NCBI RefSeq assembly: GCF_900104095.1
Contig: NZ_FNJO01000004.1
Location: forward strand, 310,001 to 374,000
Reading direction: 5' to 3'
Length of the DNA stretch: 64,000 nucleotides
Origin: Ralstonia sp. 25mfcol4.1
Lineage (GTDB): Bacteria > Pseudomonadota > Gammaproteobacteria > Burkholderiales > Burkholderiaceae
The translations under genes were made by a program, and so were the position numbers. Under the pieces are notes generated by a model. The model was not told the origin of the DNA. It saw only the letters and a list, made by a program, of their open reading frames with translations, and ran no database searches. Position 1 is the first letter of the stretch, and every line of letters begins with the position of its first letter. This document shows, in pieces, positions 36,107 through 47,437 of this stretch.

Positions 36107-37717
36107 TTACTGCGGACGGTTCACCGAGATATCGTAGAACAGCGAGCTATTGTCGAGGCTGATCAGCGCACCCACACCGGTTGAGCCAAGCGTCATCGCG
36201 ATGCCCCTGCGGGACGATGCATCGCCCGCGCGATAGCGCAAGCCACTGATCGGCGAATTCTGCACCCATGTGTCGACGCGGCCATCGCCGCGCAGACGCG
36301 TATAGGCGCTAGTCATCGCATTCACGCTCGTGATCGTGGTCGATGCCTCGGCCATCTCGGAGCTCAGGTTCGGGTACACCGTCACGTCCCAGTACGAATT
36401 GGTGTCACCAACCGTTGGCAACAGACGCACCACCTGCTTGGTGGCGATGATCAGGCCATTCGCCGAAGACACCACGGCAACCACGGTGCCTTCAGTGTCC
36501 TTGAAGGCGGCCACGGCGGCAGTGCCGTTCGCGTCCGTCAGCGTGTAGTCGCCGTGCGCGGTCTGGGTCAGCACAGGCAGGTCGGACTGCGCCCAGGGCG
36601 AGCACGTCGTGCTCGTACCAGTGCAGTCGGCTCCCGCGATAAACTGTCCGGACGCGTTGATCGTGAACGTGCCGCGGGTCGGGTAGAACGGCTGACCAGG
36701 TGCGGCGCGCTCGAAGCCCACCGCGTTCCAGTCTCCCGCCAGCTCAGACATCGCCAGCTGCTGCGCCGGCACCATCAGCGCCGGCAGCTGCCACGAGGAC
36801 AGATTGCGCATCAGCGCCAGGCCCGAACGCGACACCATCACGTCGTTCACGACACCATTGCCCGTAGCGATGTAGCGACAGGCCTCGCCCTGGTAGGGCA
36901 TGAACGGCGACTTGGCCGTGACGTTGCCCTGGCTGTCGAGCGTGCTGAGCTGGGCCGTAGCCGTGTCATAGCGCACGCGGCGGAAGCCACCCTGGCCGGC
37001 CACGAAGAAATCGCCCGCCGTCTTCATGACGTTGCAGTTTTCAGTCCCGGGCTGCAGCTTGGCTGGAACGTTGTCGCCCCTGCCCACGGCGCTGGACAGG
37101 TCGCCCACCGAAGTGCGGGCGGCTGCCAAGCGGGCAGCCAGGATGTCCAGGAGCTGGTCGAGCGCATTACCAGTCTGGCCGCTCGTTGCAGCGACCAACG
37201 GATCCTTGATCGGGTTGGCGCCACCCAGGTCGACGCTGCCGCTGAGCAACTGCTTGACGAGGCCCAGGGCGGTTGCGAGGTTGGCCTCGGTCAGGCGCGC
37301 CTGGGAAGCCGCGCTGAACGTGGCGAACTGAGCGGTGCTGCCTTGGGCCAGCGCGGCCGTGATCAATTCGGTCAGCGGCGTGATGTTGGCCACGATATCG
37401 GGCGCATTGCCGGCTGGCACCAGGGAATGCAGCGGCGATCCGTCTGGCGCCACGGTCGACAGTACGCAGGGCCGGATGGCATCAGCAATGCTCACCTTGA
37501 AAGCACCGTCAGCGGCCGTGGTGGCAGTGCCCGCGCCCTGGGCGCACTTCACCGTCACCTTGGCGGCGGGCAGCGCAGCGCCTACTGCTACGGTACCGCT
37601 GATGTTCGCATTGATGGCCTGGGGCGTTGCAGTCGCCGGCGCGCTATCGCCCCCGCCACCCCCGCACGCCGTCAGCACGACAGCGGCCAGACCCGTCAAA
37701 AGAAGTCTCGATTTCAT
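36107..37717 (-). CDS. large secreted lipoprotein of unknown function
   Basis: A 536-residue lipoprotein: MKSRLLLTGLAAVVLTAC with lipidated Cys18 followed by GGGGG. Residues about 35-110 look like a carboxypeptidase-regulatory/Big-type beta-sandwich (ISGTVAVGAALPAAKVTVKC, TATTAADGAFKVSI), typical of surface lipoproteins. Then comes a helical part (ALAQGSTAQFATFSAASQAR) and a long beta-rich C-terminal half with no known enzyme motif. ATGs further upstream are open but lack a lipoprotein signal. Outer-membrane or surface location is likely. Confidence 0.8.
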   Translation of the reverse strand: MKSRLLLTGLAAVVLTACGGGGGDSAPATATPQAINANISGTVAVGAALPAAKVTVKCAQGAGTATTAADGAFKVSIADAIRPCVLSTVAPDGSPLHSLVPAGNAPDIVANITPLTELITAALAQGSTAQFATFSAASQARLTEANLATALGLVKQLLSGSVDLGGANPIKDPLVAATSGQTGNALDQLLDILAARLAAARTSVGDLSSAVGRGDNVPAKLQPGTENCNVMKTAGDFFVAGQGGFRRVRYDTATAQLSTLDSQGNVTAKSPFMPYQGEACRYIATGNGVVNDVMVSRSGLALMRNLSSWQLPALMVPAQQLAMSELAGDWNAVGFERAAPGQPFYPTRGTFTINASGQFIAGADCTGTSTTCSPWAQSDLPVLTQTAHGDYTLTDANGTAAVAAFKDTEGTVVAVVSSANGLIIATKQVVRLLPTVGDTNSYWDVTVYPNLSSEMAEASTTITSVNAMTSAYTRLRGDGRVDTWVQNSPISGLRYRAGDASSRRGIAMTLGSTGVGALISLDNSSLFYDISVNRPQ

Positions 37718-38154
37718 CCCTGTTGTCTCTTCTTGGTTGGTTTTCATGACACACGCCGGCGCTTCTGACCCTGGCTGCGTTGAGGTGGCGCGTGTGCTGC
37801 TTACAGCATATTCAACGGCATGCGACCCATCACCAGGCGGCGGGCAGTTTGTCCCAGCAGTTTTGTGCCGGATAACCCTCCTGAGGGGCATTGACAAATA
37901 ACAGATTTGTAATCTTTGCCATACATGGCCGATACACGGGGTCGGCACTTTCGTGCCGGCCTTCGGGCCGGGCCAAACGCACGTTTGCTCCATGCCCGCC
38001 TTATCGGCACGCCCCGCCAAGTGGCGCGCCAGACGGCCTCCGTCGTCACAATTTCGCACCGCACATAGCGAAAACGCCACTATTGCCTATACTCGTCCTT
38101 GTCCTCGCGGAATATCCATGACCGGTCGTCGATCCGGTCCCAGGAGGTGTACCC
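37718..38154. other. long divergent promoter region upstream of the formate dehydrogenase operon
   Basis: These 437 bases have no convincing gene. A TATACT element at 38088-38093 could be the -10 box of the fdn operon; no good -35 is seen 17 bases before it, so an activator may be needed. A GC-rich dyad (GTCGGCACTTTCGTGCCGGC) lies near 37941. A GGAGG ribosome site precedes the fdnG start by 8 bases. Confidence 0.35.
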
Positions 38155-41100
38155 ATGGTTACGATGAACCGCCGACAGTTCCTGAAGTTCACGGGAGCGT
38201 CGCTGGCGGGGTCGAGTCTGGCGCTGATCGGGTTCACGCCCGACGTGGCGCTGGCGGAGGTGCGGGCGTACAAGCTGGCGCGCACCACCGAGACCCGCAA
38301 TACATGTCCCTACTGCTCGGTGGCGTGTGGGCTGCTGATGTACAGCCTTGGCGACAACGCCAAGAACGCAAAGGCCAGCATCATCCATATCGAGGGCGAC
38401 CCCGATCACCCGGTGAACCGCGGCACGCTGTGCCCCAAGGGGGCCGGACTGATCGACTTCATTCATAGTCCCAACCGCCTGCAATACCCCGAATACCGCG
38501 CGCCGGGCTCCGACAAGTGGCAGCGCATGACCTGGGACGACGCGCTGGACCGCATCGCCAGGCTCATGAAGCAGGACCGCGACGCCAACTTCATCGAGAA
38601 GAACGAGCAGGGCACCACGGTCAACCGCTGGCTAAGTACCGCGATGCTGGCGGCGTCCGCCAGCAGCAACGAGGTGGGCTACATCACGCACAAGACTGTC
38701 CGCAGTCTGGGCATGCTGGGATTCGACAACCAGGCACGTGTCTGACACGGCCCGACGGTGGCAGGTCTTGCCCCGACGTTTGGCCGTGGCGCGATGACGA
38801 ACCATTGGGTCGACATCAAGAACGCGGACGTCATCCTGATCATGGGCGGCAATGCCGCCGAGGCACACCCGTGCGGATTCAAGTGGGTCACCGAGGCCAA
38901 GGCGCACAACAAGGCGCGGCTGATCGTGGTGGACCCGCGCTTCACGCGGTCGGCATCGGTGGCGGACTACTACGTGCAGATCCGCACCGGCACGGACATC
39001 GTGTTCCTGGGCGGCGTGATCCGCTGGCTGCTGGAAAACGACAAGATCCAGCACGAGTACGTGAAGAACTACACGGACATGTCGTTCATCGTCCGCGAGG
39101 ACTACCAGTTCAAGGACGGCATCTTCTCGGGCTACGACGCCGAGAAGCGCCACTACCTCAAGGAGACCTGGGACTGGGAAACGGGCGACGACGGCTTCGT
39201 GAAGACCGACCCCACACTGGCCCATCCGCGCTGCGTCTACAACCTGCTGAAGGCCCACTACGCGCGCTATACGCCCGAGATGGTGGAACGCGTCTGCGGC
39301 ACGCCGCAGGACAAGTTCCTGAAGGTCTGCGAGATGATGGCCTCGACGGCCACGCCCGACCGCGCCATGACGATCATGTACGCGCTGGGCTGGACGCAGC
39401 ACTCGATCGGCTCCCAGATGATCCGCACCGGCGCCATGGTGCAGCTGCTGCTGGGCAATATCGGCATTGCCGGCGGCGGCATGAACGCGCTGCGCGGGCA
39501 CTCGAACATCCAGGGCCTGACCGACCTGGGCCTGATGACCAACCTGCTGCCGGGCTACCTGACGCTGCCGTCGGACCCCGAGGCGGACTACGACAAGTAC
39601 ATCGAGGCCCGCTCGTTCAAGCCGCTGCGGCCCAACCAGCTCAGCTACTGGCAGAACTACGGCAAGTTCCACGTGAGCCTGATGAAGGCCTGGTGGGGGC
39701 CGGCCGCCACCAGGGACAACAACTGGGCATTCGACTACCTGCCCAAGCTCGACAAGCCGTACGACATGCTGCAGGTGTTCGAGATGATGAACGCCGGGCG
39801 CATCAACGGCTACATCCTGCAGGGCTTCAACCCGCTGGCGGCGGCGCCCAACAAGGCCAAGCTGCTGAAGGGCCTGAGCCAGCTCAAGTTCATGGTGGTG
39901 ATGGACCCGCTGGCTACCGAGACCAGCGAATTCTGGCGAAATTACGGCGAATCGAACAACGTCGATTCGAAGTCGATCCAGACCGAGGTGTTCCGCCTGC
40001 CCACCACCTGCTTTGCCGAGGAAAACGGCGCGCTGGTCAATTCGTCGCGCTGGCTGCAATGGCACTGGCAGGGCGCCGATCCGCCGGGCGAGGCGCGCAG
40101 CGACATCGAGATCATGTCGGCGCTGTGGCTGCGCATTCGTGCGATGTACCAGAAGGAAGGCGGCAAGTATCCCGATCCGATCGTCAACCTGTGGTGGCCC
40201 TATGCGGTGCCGCACTCGCCCACGCCCGAGGAACTGGCCAAGGAATACTCCGGGAAGGCCCTGACCGACCTGGTGGACCCGAAGGACCCGACCAAGGTGG
40301 TGCGCAAGGCCGGCGAGCAGCTCAACAGCTTTGGCGAGCTGCAGGCCGACGGCAGCACCATGAGCGGCTGCTGGATCTACTGCGGGTCATGGACGCAGGC
40401 CGGCAACCAGATGGCCAAGCGCGACAACAGCGACCCCACCGGCATCGGCCAGAACCTGAACTGGTCGTGGGCCTGGCCGGCCAACCGCCGCGTGCTGTAC
40501 AACCGCGCATCGTGCGACGTGAGCGGCAAGCCGTTCAACCCGGCGCGCAAGCTGATCGCCTGGAACGGCAAGAGCTGGACCGGCTTCGACACGCCCGACT
40601 TCAAGCTCGACGAAGACCCGGCCAACGGCATGGGCCCGTTCATCATGCAGGCCGAAGGCGTGGCGCGGTTCTTTGCGCGGCAGACCATGGTGGAGGGGCC
40701 GTTCCCCGAGCACTACGAACCGTTCGAGAACCCGCTGGGCTACAACCCGCTCAACGGCAAGGACTCCAAGGTCATCAGCAACCCGGCGGCGCGCGTGTTC
40801 AAGGACGACTGGGCGCAGTTCGGCAAGCCCGATGCCTACCCGGTCATCGCCACCACGTATCGCCTGACCGAGCACTTCCACTACTGGACCAAGCACGCGC
40901 GCATCAACGCCATCCTGCAGCCGGAACAGTTCGTGGAAATTGGCGAGGAGCTTGCGAAGCAGGTAGGCGTCAAGGCCGGCGACCGCGTCAAGGTGACGTC
41001 GATGCGCGGCTACATCCGCGCCGTGGCGCTGGTGACCAAGCGGATCAAGCCGTTCCGGATCGACGGCAAGACCGTGCACATGGTGGGCATACCGCTGCAC

Positions 41101-41223
41101 TGGGGCTTCACCGGGCTGACCAAGCCGGGCTTCCTGGCCAACACGCTGACGCCGTTCGTGGGAGACGGCAACACCCAGACGCCCGAGTTCAAGTCGTTCA
41201 TGGTCAAGGTCGAACGGGCATAG
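38155..41223 (+). CDS. fdnG: formate dehydrogenase alpha subunit, selenocysteine-containing (UGA recoded)
   Basis: A 1022-residue protein when the in-frame TGA at 38743-38745 is read as selenocysteine 197 (context QARV-U-HGPTVA). It oxidises formate to CO2 in the periplasm using bis-MGD molybdenum or tungsten. The twin-arginine signal NRRQFLKFTGAS is followed by a [4Fe-4S] site (Cys51, 54, 58 and 93). C-terminal molybdopterin-binding sequence ends near IPLHWGFTGLTKPGF. E. coli FdnG has Sec at 196, so length and position agree. A SECIS hairpin follows the codon. GGAGG at an 8-base distance supports this start; the frame on each side of TGA would otherwise look like two genes. It is the first gene of the fdn-fdhE-sel cluster. 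Confidence 0.97.
38743..38775 (+). promoter_or_regulatory. bacterial SECIS element after the selenocysteine UGA
   Basis: After TGA (38743-38745) and ten bases, CGG-U-GGCA, loop GGUCU, UGCC-CCG folds at 38756-38775. The bulged U at 38759 and the GGUCU loop are the features SelB recognises in the E. coli fdhF and fdnG elements. Confidence 0.93.
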
Positions 41224-41232
41224 GAGACCGAC

Positions 41233-42207
41233 ATGGCACTACAGTCCCTGGATATCGTGCGCCGGTCGGCCACCACCACGCCGTCGCCCAGCGTGCGCGA
41301 GCCCGTGACGGGCAGTGTGGCCAAGCTGATCGACACCACCAAGTGCATCGGCTGCAAGGCCTGCCAGGCCGCGTGCATGGAGTGGAACGACCTGCGCGGC
41401 GATGTGGGCACCAACGTGGGCGTCTATGACAATCCGGCCGACCTGGACGAGCATACGTGGACGCTGATGCGGTTTTCCGAGTACGAAAACCCCAACGGCA
41501 ACCTCGAATGGCTGATCCGCAAGGACGGCTGCATGCACTGCGAGGACCCTGGCTGCCTGAAGGCCTGCCCCGCACCGGGCGCCATCGTGCAGTACGCGAA
41601 CGGCATCGTCGACTTCCACGAGGAAAACTGCATCGGCTGCGGCTATTGCATCACCGGCTGCCCGTTCAACATCCCGCGCATCTCCAAGCAGGACCACAAG
41701 GCCTACAAGTGCACGCTGTGCTCCGACCGCGTGGCCGTGGGCCAGGAGCCGGCCTGCGTGAAGACCTGCCCGACCGGCGCCATCGTGTTCGGCACCAAGA
41801 CGGACATGATCCAGCATGCCGAGGAACGCATCGTCGACCTGAAATCGCGCGGCTTCGAGAAGGCCGGCCTGTACAACCCGGCCGGGGTGTCGGGCACCCA
41901 CGTGATGTACGTGCTGCACCACGCCGACCAGCCGAGCCTGTACCACGGCCTGCCTGACGATCCGCATATCAGCCCGCTGGTGAGCCTGTGGAAGGGCCTG
42001 GCCAAGCCGCTGGCCGTGGCCGGCATGGCCATCGCGGCGCTGGCCGGCTTCTTCCACTACATCCGCGTGGGCCCGAACGAGACCGGCCCCGAGGACGAAG
42101 CGGCGGCCGAGGACGAGATCGTGCGCTGGGGCCGGGACAACCCCAGGCCGCGCGGCACGCCCGATGAAGTGGTGCCCCCCGAGGAGGTCCGCGATGAGAA
42201 TCGATAA
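41233..42207 (+). CDS. fdnH: formate dehydrogenase iron-sulfur (beta) subunit
   Basis: A 324-residue electron-transfer subunit. Four cysteine groups bind [4Fe-4S] clusters: [41 protein letters not shown] and [22 protein letters not shown]-terminal transmembrane helix (about 252-272, [20 protein letters not shown]) anchors it on the periplasmic side of the inner membrane. It takes electrons from the alpha subunit to the cytochrome subunit. It starts 9 bases after fdnG, and its end overlaps the start of fdnI. Confidence 0.96.
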   Translation: MALQSLDIVRRSATTTPSPSVREPVTGSVAKLIDTTKCIGCKACQAACMEWNDLRGDVGTNVGVYDNPADLDEHTWTLMRFSEYENPNGNLEWLIRKDGCMHCEDPGCLKACPAPGAIVQYANGIVDFHEENCIGCGYCITGCPFNIPRISKQDHKAYKCTLCSDRVAVGQEPACVKTCPTGAIVFGTKTDMIQHAEERIVDLKSRGFEKAGLYNPAGVSGTHVMYVLHHADQPSLYHGLPDDPHISPLVSLWKGLAKPLAVAGMAIAALAGFFHYIRVGPNETGPEDEAAAEDEIVRWGRDNPRPRGTPDEVVPPEEVRDENR

Positions 42208-42838
42208 GCGCCGCGAGGCAACCATCCGCCGCTACACCGCCGGCGAACGCAGCAACCACTGGATCGTCGCGCTGACGTTCGTGCTGCTGGCGCTGTCCGG
42301 GCTGGCATTGTTCCATCCGTCGATGTTCTGGATGAGCGCGCTGTTCGGCGGCGGCACCTGGACGCGCATCCTTCACCCGTTCCTGGGCGTGGTGATGTTC
42401 CTGGCCTTCCTGATCCTGGCCGTGAAGTTCTGGCATCACAACCTGATGACATGGAGCGACCGCGAATGGCTGCGCCACGGACGCGATGTACTGACCAACC
42501 ACGAGGAAAACCTGCCCGACGTGGGCCGCTACAACGCCGGCCAGAAGCTGCTGTTCTTCCTGATGGTGGGCTGCCTGGTGCTGTTGCTGCTGAGCGGCAT
42601 CGTCATCTGGCGCACCTACTTCTCGGCGTTCTTCCCGATCTGGGCCCTGCGGGTGGCGTCGGTCGTGCATGCCGTTTGCGCCTTCGCGCTGATTTGCGGC
42701 ATCATTGTCCACATCTATGCAGCCGTATGGGTCAAGGGTTCCGTGCAGGCCATGACGCGCGGAACGGTCACGCCCGGCTGGGCGTGGAAACATCATCGCA
42801 CCTGGTTCCGGGAGAACTTCCGGCCGGGCGACAAATAG
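42194..42838 (+). CDS. fdnI: formate dehydrogenase cytochrome b556 (gamma) subunit
   Basis: A 214-residue inner-membrane di-heme cytochrome with four helices (about 22-42, 55-75, 112-132 and 150-172). Histidines for heme lie in [31 protein letters not shown] and [20 protein letters not shown]. It passes electrons to the quinone pool. The ATG at 42194 has GAGGAGG upstream and overlaps the fdnH gene by 14 bases, so translation is coupled. Confidence 0.94.
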   Translation: MRIDKRREATIRRYTAGERSNHWIVALTFVLLALSGLALFHPSMFWMSALFGGGTWTRILHPFLGVVMFLAFLILAVKFWHHNLMTWSDREWLRHGRDVLTNHEENLPDVGRYNAGQKLLFFLMVGCLVLLLLSGIVIWRTYFSAFFPIWALRVASVVHAVCAFALICGIIVHIYAAVWVKGSVQAMTRGTVTPGWAWKHHRTWFRENFRPGDK

Positions 42839-42897
42839 CGGGCCGGTGGCGTAGGCCGATACGCCAGACACGCCGGACTGCCAGGGGATGACGACTG

Positions 42898-43863
42898 ATG
42901 GTGCAGCGCATTCTGGAGCCGGCGGAAATCGAATCGATCGACCACATCGCCATCGCGCGTGTGCGTCTGCCCGATCGCGCGGATGTGTTTGCCGCGCGGG
43001 CGCAGCGGCTACGCCAGCTGGCGCCGGGCAACCCGATCGGCCCGTACCTGCTGCTGATGGCCGCCGTGGCCGACGCGCAGCATGTGGTGGCGCAGTCGCT
43101 CGCCGGGTCTTCCGATCTCGCGCCCCTTTCCCCCGAAGCCATCCACCGCGCGGGCGAGCACTGCATGCCGCTGCTGCCCGCACAGGACGCCGGCGCGCCA
43201 CATGCCGCCGCCGCACTGTTCGGCCGGCTGGCTGACACCTGCCCCGAACTCGCGGCCCCGCTGGCCACTCTGCGTGCGATGCCGGCCGACGCGCTGGCCA
43301 ACGCCGTGCAGGAGCTGCTGGGACTGCGCCATGCCGGCGGCCGCCCCATCGACACCGCCACCGCGCCGCTGCTGATGGCGGCGCTGCAGCTGGACCGCAC
43401 CGTGCTGGCCAGCCAGCTGCGCGAGCAGGACATGCCGATGCTGGACGTCCACACGGTCTGCCCGGTCTGCGGCACGCCACCGGTGGCCAGCATCGTACGC
43501 ATCGGCGGGCGCTACCAGGGGCTGCGCTATCTGCACTGCGGCCTGTGCGCCACCGAATGGCACATGGTGCGCGTCAAGTGCAGCCATTGCGAAACCACCG
43601 AGGGCATCAGCTACTACGCCGTCGAAGGCCAGGGCGACGCGCTCAAGGCCGAGACCTGCGGCCAATGCCATCACTATCGCAAGATCGCCTACATGGAGAA
43701 GGATCCGATGGTCGAGCCGCTGGCCGACGACCTGGCCTCTCTGGCGCTTGACGTGATGATGGGCGAAGCCGGCTACGGCCGCGCCAACGGCAACCCGCTG
43801 CTATGGCTGGCCGATGACGAAGACGATGACGGCGGCGTGGAGATGCCGGAGGTGCGCGGATGA
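42898..43863 (+). CDS. fdhE: formate dehydrogenase accessory protein FdhE
   Basis: A 321-residue cytosolic maturation factor needed for active periplasmic formate dehydrogenases. The C-terminal half has the four rubredoxin-like cysteine pairs, [25 protein letters not shown] and CGQCHHYRK, that define FdhE. The N-terminal half is helical. AGGGG lies before the ATG, and the stop overlaps the selA start (ATGA at 43860-43863). Confidence 0.95.
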   Translation: MVQRILEPAEIESIDHIAIARVRLPDRADVFAARAQRLRQLAPGNPIGPYLLLMAAVADAQHVVAQSLAGSSDLAPLSPEAIHRAGEHCMPLLPAQDAGAPHAAAALFGRLADTCPELAAPLATLRAMPADALANAVQELLGLRHAGGRPIDTATAPLLMAALQLDRTVLASQLREQDMPMLDVHTVCPVCGTPPVASIVRIGGRYQGLRYLHCGLCATEWHMVRVKCSHCETTEGISYYAVEGQGDALKAETCGQCHHYRKIAYMEKDPMVEPLADDLASLALDVMMGEAGYGRANGNPLLWLADDEDDDGGVEMPEVRG

Positions 43864-45299
43864 ACGACACCGTGTCGATGCCCGCCCGCCCCGCAGACAT
43901 TCCATCGGTCGACCGCGTGCTGCGGCTGCCCGGCCTGCAGCCGCTGCTGGAACGCTACGGCCGCACACCGGCCACCAGCGCGCTGCGCCGCCTGCTCGAC
44001 GCGCTGCGCGCCCAGGCCGTGGCCGGTCAGCTGGCGCGCCAGGCCATCGGCGACGACGCGCTGTGCGAAGCCCTGGCCGCGCAGCTGGCGCGCGACGCCC
44101 AGCCGCGCCTGCGCGCCGTGTTCAACCTGACCGGCACGGTGCTGCATACCAACCTCGGCCGCGCTCTGCTGCCCGACAGCGCCGTCCAGGCAGTCGTCCG
44201 TGCCATGACCACGCCGGCCAATCTCGAATTCGATCTGGACACGGGCGGCCGTGGCGACCGCGACGATCTGGTCGCCGATCTGCTGTGCGAACTGACCGGC
44301 GCGCAGGCCGCCACGGTGGTCAACAACAACGCGGCGGCCGTGCTGCTGATGCTCAACACGCTGGCGCAGCGGCGCGAGGTGGTGGTGTCGCGCGGCGAAC
44401 TGGTGGAAATCGGCGGCGCCTTCCGCATTCCCGATGTCATGCAGCGCGCCGGGGTCAAGCTGGTGGAGATCGGCACGACCAACCGCACGCATCCGCATGA
44501 CTACGCCGATGCCATTGGCGCGCGTACGGCGCTGCTGATGAAGGTGCATTGCAGCAACTACGAGATCACCGGCTTCACGCGCAGCGTGGAAGTGGCCGAC
44601 GTGGCGCGCATCGCGCAGCCGCTGGGCCTGCCCGTGGTGGTGGATCTGGGCAGCGGCACGCTGGGCGACCTCACCCAGTGGGGCCTGCCACGCGAGACCA
44701 CGGTGCGCGAGACCATCGCCGCAGGCGCGGACCTGGTCACGTTCAGCGGCGACAAACTGCTGGGCGGCCCCCAGGCCGGCCTGATCGTCGGACGTGCCGA
44801 CCTGGTCGCGAAGATCAAGAAGAACCCGCTCAAGCGCGCGCTGCGGGTGGGCAAGCTCACGCTCGCCGCGCTGGAGCCGGTGCTGCAGCTGTATCGCGAT
44901 CCGGACACGCTGGTGCAGTCGCTGCCCACGCTGCGCCTGCTGGCGCGGCCCGCCGGCGAGATGGCGGCCATGGCCGAGCGCCTGCGGCCCGTGGTCCAGG
45001 CGCCGCTGGGCGATGGCTGGCAGGTTTCGGCCGTTCCCATGGTCAGCCAGATCGGCAGCGGTGCGATGCCCGGCGGGCAACTGGCCAGCTTCGGGCTGGT
45101 CATCGGCCCGCGCGACGCCGGCAAGCGTACCGGCCGGCGTCTGCAGCAACTGGAAGCCGCGCTGCGCGCGCTGCCGCGCCCCGTGATCGGCCGCGTCAGC
45201 GAAGACGCGCTCTGGCTCGACCTGCGCTGCCTGGAAACCGCCGATGAAGTTGCGTTCTCGGCCCAGTGGCCCCTGCTGGCGGAGGCGCTGCGCTCATGA
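43860..45299 (+). CDS. selA: L-seryl-tRNA(Sec) selenium transferase
   Basis: A 479-residue PLP enzyme that turns Ser-tRNA(Sec) into Sec-tRNA(Sec) with selenophosphate. It shows [44 protein letters not shown] and the PLP-binding Lys299 in [18 protein letters not shown]. Length is close to the E. coli enzyme (463). It overlaps fdhE by four bases and selB by four bases, so all three are translationally coupled. Confidence 0.97.
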   Translation: MNDTVSMPARPADIPSVDRVLRLPGLQPLLERYGRTPATSALRRLLDALRAQAVAGQLARQAIGDDALCEALAAQLARDAQPRLRAVFNLTGTVLHTNLGRALLPDSAVQAVVRAMTTPANLEFDLDTGGRGDRDDLVADLLCELTGAQAATVVNNNAAAVLLMLNTLAQRREVVVSRGELVEIGGAFRIPDVMQRAGVKLVEIGTTNRTHPHDYADAIGARTALLMKVHCSNYEITGFTRSVEVADVARIAQPLGLPVVVDLGSGTLGDLTQWGLPRETTVRETIAAGADLVTFSGDKLLGGPQAGLIVGRADLVAKIKKNPLKRALRVGKLTLAALEPVLQLYRDPDTLVQSLPTLRLLARPAGEMAAMAERLRPVVQAPLGDGWQVSAVPMVSQIGSGAMPGGQLASFGLVIGPRDAGKRTGRRLQQLEAALRALPRPVIGRVSEDALWLDLRCLETADEVAFSAQWPLLAEALRS

Positions 45300-47221
45300 T
45301 CGTCGGCACGGCCGGACATATCGACCACGGCAAGACCACGCTGGTGCGCGCGCTGACCGGCGTCGATACCGATCGGCTCAAGGAAGAGAAGGCGCGCGGC
45401 ATCTCGATCGAACTCGGCTATGCCTATACGCCGCTGCCCGATGGCGACGTGCTGGGCTATATCGACGTGCCCGGTCACGAACGCCTGATTCATACGATGG
45501 CCGCCGGGGCCAGCGGCATCGACCTGGCCCTGCTGGTGGTGGCCGCCGATGATGGCGTCATGCCGCAGACGCGCGAGCACCTGACCATCGTCGAGCGACT
45601 TGGCGTGCCGCGCGCCGTGGTGGCACTGACGAAGGCCGACCGGGCCGACGCCACGCAACTGGCCAGCGTGCGCGGCGAGATCGAGGCACTGCTGGCGGGC
45701 ACTCCCTATGCTGGCGCCGACGTATTCCCGCTCAATGCCACCGACGATGCCGATCCCGGCGTCGCGGCGCTGCGCGCGTGGCTGCAGGACACCGCGCAGC
45801 ATACGCCCGCGCATGGCGCCGGCGGGTTGTTCCGTCTGGCGGTGGATCGCGTGTTCACGCTGGGCGGCCATGGCACTGTCGTCACCGGCACCGTGTTCGG
45901 CGGCCGGGTGGCGGTAGGCGATGTGATGCAGGTGGCGCCGTCGGGCCTGCCCGCGCGCGTGCGCAGCATCCACGCCCAGAACCGGCCGGCGGAGGCCGGC
46001 CTGGCGGGCCAGCGTTGCGCGCTGAACCTGGCCGGCATCGACAAGGCGGACATCCATCGCGGCGACTGGATCGTCGACCCCGCCTTGATGGCGCCGGTCA
46101 CGCGCATCGATGTCCGGCTCACGCTGCATCCGGGCGCCGGTTCCCGCATCGGCCACTGGTCGCCGCTGCACGTACATCTGGGCGCCGCGCATCGCATGGC
46201 CAATGCCGTGCTGCTTGACTGCGAAGCCCTGGAGCCAGGCGGCACCGCGCTGGCCCAGCTCGTGTTCGCCGCGCCGGTCTGCGCGGTGGCCGGCGACCAC
46301 TTCATCCTGCGCAATCCGCAGGCCACGCAGACGGTGGGCGGCGGCGTGGTGCTCGACAACGTGGCACCCGAGCGGCATCGACGTGCGCCCGGGCGTCTCG
46401 CCTGGCTGCTGGCAGTGGAGCAGATGCTCGGCGGCTGCGGCATCCTGCCGCTGCTGGACAATGCGCCGCACGGCGTGGCCGAGACCCGGCTGGTGCGCCT
46501 GACGGGCCTGCCGGCCAGCGCCATGACGTTGCCGCCTGCCGTTCTTCGCATCGGCGAGACGCTGATCCTGTCGCGCTATCTCGATGCGCTGCGCACCGGC
46601 GTGCTGGACACGCTGACGGCGTTCCATGCGCGCATGCCCGACGAACCCGGCCTGGGCGCCGGTTCGCTGCGCCGGGTGGCATTTGCCGGCGCGCCGATTC
46701 CCGACGCGCTGTGGTCCGCCTTGCTCGACACGCTGCTGCAGCAACGTGCCGTGGAACGGCATGGCGGATGGATGCGCCTGCCGGGCCATGCCATCACCTT
46801 CACCGATGCCGAACAGGCGCTGGGCGCCCAATTGCTGCCCCGGGTGGCGGCGGGGGGGTTCGACCCGCCCTGGGTGCGCGAGCATGCGGTGGCGCTGAAC
46901 GCGCCCGAGGAACAGGTCCGCCACGTGCTAGGCAAACTGGCGCGCCAGGGCACCGTGCATCAGGTGGTGCGCGACCTGTTCTATGCCGAAGCCGCCATCG
47001 AAACGCTGGCGCGGCTGTTCGGCACGATGGCCGCGGCGCAGGGTCATGTGGAAGTGATTGCGTTTCGCGATGCCGTGGGGCTGGGCCGCAAGCGCACGAT
47101 CCAGATTCTGGAGTTCTTCGATCGCGCGGGATACACTCGCCGCGTGGGCAATGCGCGCATGCTGCGCCCCGATAGTGAATGGCGTCCGCTGGCCACGCCT
47201 GCCCGGCCAGCGCCGTCATAG
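45296..47221 (+). CDS. selB: selenocysteine-specific translation elongation factor
   Basis: A 641-residue GTPase that delivers Sec-tRNA to ribosomes stopped at UGA by binding the SECIS hairpin. The G1 motif GHIDHGKT is at residues 7-14, then [19 protein letters not shown] and TKADRAD. Domains 2 and 3 follow, and the C-terminal 270 residues carry the winged helices that bind SECIS RNA (for example [20 protein letters not shown]). The ATG at 45296 overlaps the selA stop; an open extension upstream is not coding. The selC tRNA begins 9 bases after its stop. Confidence 0.97.
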   Translation: MIVGTAGHIDHGKTTLVRALTGVDTDRLKEEKARGISIELGYAYTPLPDGDVLGYIDVPGHERLIHTMAAGASGIDLALLVVAADDGVMPQTREHLTIVERLGVPRAVVALTKADRADATQLASVRGEIEALLAGTPYAGADVFPLNATDDADPGVAALRAWLQDTAQHTPAHGAGGLFRLAVDRVFTLGGHGTVVTGTVFGGRVAVGDVMQVAPSGLPARVRSIHAQNRPAEAGLAGQRCALNLAGIDKADIHRGDWIVDPALMAPVTRIDVRLTLHPGAGSRIGHWSPLHVHLGAAHRMANAVLLDCEALEPGGTALAQLVFAAPVCAVAGDHFILRNPQATQTVGGGVVLDNVAPERHRRAPGRLAWLLAVEQMLGGCGILPLLDNAPHGVAETRLVRLTGLPASAMTLPPAVLRIGETLILSRYLDALRTGVLDTLTAFHARMPDEPGLGAGSLRRVAFAGAPIPDALWSALLDTLLQQRAVERHGGWMRLPGHAITFTDAEQALGAQLLPRVAAGGFDPPWVREHAVALNAPEEQVRHVLGKLARQGTVHQVVRDLFYAEAAIETLARLFGTMAAAQGHVEVIAFRDAVGLGRKRTIQILEFFDRAGYTRRVGNARMLRPDSEWRPLATPARPAPS

Positions 47222-47230
47222 ATCCGCAAG

Positions 47231-47326
47231 GGAAGGCATCCGTATCCGGTGATGCGGCCGGGCTTCAAACCCGGTTGGGGGCGCCAGACGTTCCCAGGTA
47301 GGTTCGACTCCTGCTGCTTTCCGCCA
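47231..47326 (+). tRNA. selC: tRNA-Sec, anticodon TCA (selC)
   Basis: A 96-nt tRNA with the oversized shape of bacterial selenocysteine tRNAs. The acceptor stem has eight pairs (GGAAGGCA with TGCTTTCC, one G-U) and a GCCA tail encoded at 47323-47326. The anticodon stem CCGGG (47258-47262) and CCCGG enclose loop CTTCAAA with anticodon TCA at 47265-47267. A long variable arm (about 47275-47299) and T-loop GGTTCGACTCC follow. It closely resembles E. coli selC and lies directly after selB. Confidence 0.96.
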
Positions 47327-47437
47327 TTCCTCTCCGGTTTCCCTCCGATTTCCCTGTTGCCACGCGCATGACCTACCATGCATAAGCAGCGGTTGGGCAT
47401 GTTTCGAGTCTCGAACTTCTCATCCAGAGGAATCATC

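Noticed and set aside
38743-38745. Nonsense mutation or pseudogene in fdnG
   Set aside because: Position matches Sec196 of E. coli FdnG, a SECIS hairpin follows, and all sel genes are present downstream.
38632-40215. Minus-strand frame opposite fdnG
   Set aside because: It is antisense to a conserved molybdoenzyme and has shadow composition.
44558-46924. Long minus-strand frame opposite selA/selB
   Set aside because: It lacks any recognisable domain, and the sense strand encodes complete SelA and SelB with all motifs.
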